Below the pieces are notes generated by a model. It was not told the DNA's origin. It was given only the letters and a program-made list of their open reading frames with translations, and did not search any database. Source: Pseudobdellovibrio sp. (GTDB taxonomy: Bacteria; Bdellovibrionota; Bdellovibrionia; Bdellovibrionales; Bdellovibrionaceae). Taken from it: a stretch of 7,359 nt of DNA. Below are positions 5,588 through 7,359 of this stretch, one piece after another. Where the stretch lies: assembly GCA_025449725.1 (NCBI GenBank), contig JANWIU010000011.1, positions 1 to 7,359 of the forward strand, given 5' to 3'. Every line of letters begins with the position of its first letter. Positions within the stretch are counted from its first letter, which is position 1. Made by a program: the position numbers and the translations under genes.

Positions 5588-6371
5588 AATCCAGCACTTC
5601 ATCTTCCAAGGAGAGCCCCTGCTCGCCGAGTATTTCTTTGAACTGTTTTCTATCTAACTTTTGCACTATTGCATAACACTTTTTATAAAAAGCGACACGA
5701 TCGTCATATCCGTTCCAGATTTTTTTATCTTCCTCTTTTGAAAGAGCTGTTTGAACCACTTCATTTTGATCAAATTCACGTTTATTTAAGTAAAACAATT
5801 GATCAGACAAGTCCCGAGGCGAAAAATCAAGCTGCACCAGACACTCTTCAGCCAGTGCCATCTCTACATAACTGAGATAGTCACTAAGTACCGCCCAGAA
5901 TTTTAGGCCCGCTTGCCCTTGGTCACTTCTACAAAAAAATGTTGTACACACTACTCCGCGACTGCTCCAGATAGAACAACGGTTTGCTCCCGTATCATAA
6001 TAGGGGCAAAGCAAACCGGCATCATTTCCGAATTGCTCATCTTCTTTATTGAGAAATATAAATTGGTAATCAAAAGGGGCCACAATTCCGATCGGTAAAG
6101 CGAATTCTCTGTTCTTGATTTTCGATTCAATTTTTAAAATTCCAGAAGTCTTTTCAAAGCGGCTTAACAGGGCTCCAACTGAATAGTTCGGCAAATAAGG
6201 ATGAAACGTGCAGCACTTCAAATCGGGCTTATAAGGAAATGCAAAACGCTTATCACGCGAACGTAAGCAGTTATCACAGGTAGCTTTGGTTTCTGTAACT
6301 TCAAGTTTCGTGAGTTTTGAACTGAGAATTTCTTTATAAAAAGATGGGACAATATCAGATAAGACCGTCAA
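5571..6371 (-). CDS. YkgJ-like cysteine-cluster (zinc/iron-chelating domain) protein
   Basis: This 266-residue cytoplasmic protein has eight cysteines in a metal-site pattern: Cys32-x2-Cys35, the pair Cys53-Cys54, then Cys122, Cys132, Cys142 and Cys147. The second part, from CPYY through RCSIWSSRGVVCTTFFC, matches the style of the YkgJ/UPF0153 zinc- or iron-chelating family (C-I-x-x-x-R-x-x-x-C-x-x-x-x-C). The residues after 150 are cysteine-poor apart from two isolated ones, and probably helical. The biochemical role of the family is not established; a zinc or Fe-S site is plausible. The start is TTG at 6371: no ATG or GTG is nearby, an in-frame TAG lies 12-10 bases upstream, and AGGGTGA (plus 6376-6382) is well placed. 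Its 3' end overlaps sufE by 17 bases, which suggests that the two are made together, perhaps because this protein needs or serves Fe-S assembly. That link is inference. Confidence 0.8.
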   Translation of the reverse strand: MTVLSDIVPSFYKEILSSKLTKLEVTETKATCDNCLRSRDKRFAFPYKPDLKCCTFHPYLPNYSVGALLSRFEKTSGILKIESKIKNREFALPIGIVAPFDYQFIFLNKEDEQFGNDAGLLCPYYDTGANRCSIWSSRGVVCTTFFCRSDQGQAGLKFWAVLSDYLSYVEMALAEECLVQLDFSPRDLSDQLFYLNKREFDQNEVVQTALSKEEDKKIWNGYDDRVAFYKKCYAIVQKLDRKQFKEILGEQGLSLEDEVLDYANRR

Positions 6372-6591
6372 GCCATCACCCTACCTGACTTCCAACGCTG
6401 AAAAGAACTTGTATTTATGCTTCTGAATCTAGCACAGCCCATAACGAATATCTATAGTTAAATTAAGCTAAGCCTATGCATACATGTGTCTAACAAATTT
6501 CAGCTAATTTAAGACCCGCCAGAAGTGCTTATTTTTACCTAATAAATTCAACTGTTTAGCATGCCTTAAAGTGAGACAACCCTAGTTTTTT
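6372..6591. other. Divergent intergenic region, no gene found
   Basis: This AT-rich spacer separates the start of the YkgJ-like gene (minus) from the small secreted-protein gene (plus). No open frame with a ribosome binding site, no tRNA-like fold and no terminator hairpin with a T-run was seen. It contains an imperfect inverted repeat, TTAAATTAAGCT at 6458-6469 against AGCTAATTTAA at 6502-6512, with one extra base in the first arm. It must hold the promoter of the minus-strand operon, but I could not pick a convincing -35/-10 pair for it. Confidence 0.5.
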
Positions 6592-6607
6592 TGGTCTTTG
6601 CCTTGCT
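6592..6607 (+). promoter_or_regulatory. Candidate sigma-54 (-24/-12) promoter
   Basis: TGGTCT at 6592-6597, five bases, then TTGCT at 6603-6607 fits the sigma-54 layout TGGCAC-N5-TTGCA/T. The key GG (6593-6594) and GC (6605-6606) are 10 bases apart, as required, and the -12 element is a full match; the -24 element departs from consensus after TGG and the following pyrimidine. A start about 12 bases beyond the GC would fall near 6618, just ahead of the ribosome binding site at 6624-6630. No good sigma-70 pair was found in the same place. RpoN is not encoded in the window. Confidence 0.4.
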
Positions 6608-6635
6608 ATGTAAATTGTAGCAATTGGAGGTTTTT

Positions 6636-6890
6636 ATGAAAACAATCTTATCCGTTATAATGCTTTTATCCGCTACAACAGCGTTTTCAGCATCTAAGAC
6701 CCAAAACTTCAGTTTTCAGTTCAAAGCCAAGCAGTATAAGAGCTTCACAATTGTAAGAGCTGCTTCCACTAAAGAAGAAGCCTTCCGCTTAGCTGCTAAA
6801 GACTGCTTCAGTCACCTTACAAATAACAAGTATCCTGGCGAAGAAAAAGGCTTGGAAATCATTGATATTTGCGCAAATCCAAAAATCTAG
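6636..6890 (+). CDS. Small secreted two-cysteine protein, unknown family
   Basis: This 84-residue protein is not recognised. A standard signal peptide, MKTILSVIMLLSATTAFSA (residues 1-19), with an AFSA cleavage site predicts export to the periplasm or beyond. The mature peptide of about 65 residues has cysteines at 57 and 79, probably one disulfide, and an amphipathic segment TKEEAFRLAAKDCF around 45-58. The ATG at 6636 is chosen over an in-frame TTG at 6624: TTGGAGG at 6624-6630 is an excellent ribosome binding site five bases before the ATG, so that TTG is part of the site rather than a start. A candidate sigma-54 promoter lies just upstream. A 67-residue protein gene follows 28 bases later on the same strand and is probably cotranscribed. 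Confidence 0.75.
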   Translation: MKTILSVIMLLSATTAFSASKTQNFSFQFKAKQYKSFTIVRAASTKEEAFRLAAKDCFSHLTNNKYPGEEKGLEIIDICANPKI

Positions 6891-6918
6891 TTAAGCTCTT
6901 TCCAATAGAGGAAATAAA

Positions 6919-7122
6919 ATGAGCTTTGTAAAAAAAGTAACTGACTTCTTATTCGGTAAAGACCCTGATATTTTTGATAACAAAGGGCAAGTCCTTCATA
7001 AACTCCCAAAGAAGAAATGGGACGACTGGAATAACCGTATCGTAAAAGGTGAAGACTATAACTGGCGAACTCATGCCGGAGTCACCGCCGGCCAAAAAGA
7101 CTCAGAACCTAAAAAACACTAG
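6919..7122 (+). CDS. Small tryptophan-rich cytoplasmic protein, unknown family
   Basis: This 67-residue protein is not recognised. It has no signal peptide or membrane segment, is highly charged, and contains three tryptophans (34, 37, 49) in KKKWDDWNNRIV and YNWR. The last 10 residues look disordered and polar. The start is supported by AGAGGA at 6907-6912, six bases before the ATG. A five-base pairing, TTTCC at 6899-6903 with GGAAA at 6910-6914, could partly cover that site but is weak. It follows the small secreted-protein gene by 28 bases. Its TAG stop overlaps the mutS stop on the other strand by four bases, in the sequence CTAG at 7119-7122. Coding is supported by the start signals and the tight fit between neighbours. 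Confidence 0.7.
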   Translation: MSFVKKVTDFLFGKDPDIFDNKGQVLHKLPKKKWDDWNNRIVKGEDYNWRTHAGVTAGQKDSEPKKH

Positions 7123-7359
7123 TTCAATTTATCCTGCCACTCAGCAATTTTATTGAGGGCCTGCAGTGGAGAAGATTTCTGAACAGAAAACTTCTTCACG
7201 TCATCGATCAACTTCTGCTTCTTCTCTTCTTCTTCGCGGTCGAACAAAGACATTTGGTTAGTTACAACCGGAAGAACTTTCAGTTCCTTAGGTGCCACTT
7301 CAGATCCTTCGTGTACCTTCAGCAGTTGCTCTGCTCTTTTTGTAATTTCTGTTGGAACA
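7119..7359 (-). CDS. mutS: DNA mismatch repair protein MutS, C-terminal end (partial)
   Basis: The last 79 codons of mutS are visible; the gene begins beyond the right edge of the window. MutS recognises mispaired bases and starts repair with MutL. The visible part opens with VPTEITKRAEQLLKVHE, matching the conserved stretch after the ATPase domain (usually GLPxxVxxRAxxIL). After a linker comes QMSLF at 7242-7256, which fits the sliding-clamp (DnaN) binding pentapeptide found near the MutS C-terminus. A charged segment and then SPLQALNKIAEWQDKLN, typical of the C-terminal oligomerisation tail, end the protein. The frame is open to the window edge. The stop at 7119-7121 overlaps that of the convergent small gene. 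This frame was read directly from the complementary strand. Confidence 0.92.
   Translation of the reverse strand, partial: VPTEITKRAEQLLKVHEGSEVAPKELKVLPVVTNQMSLFDREEEEKKQKLIDDVKKFSVQKSSPLQALNKIAEWQDKLN

Noticed and set aside
5588..5602. ATG at 5602 as the start of sufE
   Set aside because: GGAAG touches the codon directly, and the ATG at 5587 gives a typical SufE N-terminus with the acceptor cysteine at residue 51. It cannot be fully excluded.
5669..5875. Plus-strand open frame opposite the YkgJ-like gene
   Set aside because: No recognisable protein and no ribosome binding site seen; it is the antisense of a well-supported cysteine-cluster protein.
6624..6635. TTG at 6624 as the start of the small secreted-protein gene
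   Set aside because: TTGGAGG is an excellent ribosome binding site for the ATG at 6636, and the signal peptide starts correctly from that ATG.
1..7359. CRISPR arrays, tRNA or rRNA genes, insertion sequences, attachment sites, toxin-antitoxin or known defence genes
   Set aside because: No regularly spaced repeats, cloverleaf-like segments, transposase motifs or terminal inverted repeats with target duplications were seen.

Overview
The window looks like ordinary chromosomal sequence from a Gram-negative, moderately AT-rich bacterium, judged by eye from AT-rich codons and spacers. The protein set suggests a member of the Bdellovibrionota or a related deltaproteobacterial-type lineage: an ACADSB-like acyl-CoA dehydrogenase, a DUF455 ferritin-like protein, a YkgJ-like cysteine-cluster protein next to a solitary SufE, and several small secreted proteins of unknown family. 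That assignment is inference from gene style, since no rRNA or other phylogenetic marker is present. I see no transposase, phage gene, CRISPR array, tRNA or rRNA.

Layout. Bases 1-2527 (+): a group III truncated haemoglobin, an acyl-CoA dehydrogenase, and an RluF-like rRNA pseudouridine synthase. Bases 2546-3364 (-): a DUF455 ferritin-like protein, convergent with the synthase and divergent from yebC. Bases 3423-4124 (+): a YebC/PmpR/TACO1-family protein. Bases 4121-6371 (-), read right to left: an eight-cysteine YkgJ-like protein, SufE overlapping it by 17 bases, a secreted four-cysteine protein with a very basic tail, then a secreted four-cysteine protein that looks internally duplicated and probably has its own promoter. 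Bases 6372-6635: an intergenic region between divergent genes, with a candidate sigma-54 promoter. Bases 6636-7122 (+): a small secreted protein and a 67-residue cytoplasmic protein. Bases 7119-7359 (-): the 3' end of mutS, which continues outside the window.

How the genes fit together. Most are independent housekeeping functions: NO/O2 haem chemistry, acyl-CoA oxidation, rRNA modification, translation or gene regulation, and mismatch repair. The most cohesive unit is the minus-strand run in which a putative metal-binding cysteine-cluster protein is translationally overlapped with SufE, the sulfur acceptor of Fe-S assembly. The most interesting leads are that pairing, the internal repeat in the 136-residue secreted protein, the possible sigma-54 promoter of the 84-residue secreted protein, and an inverted repeat spanning the likely haemoglobin promoter. 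Nothing seen amounts to a clearly new defence or mobile system.
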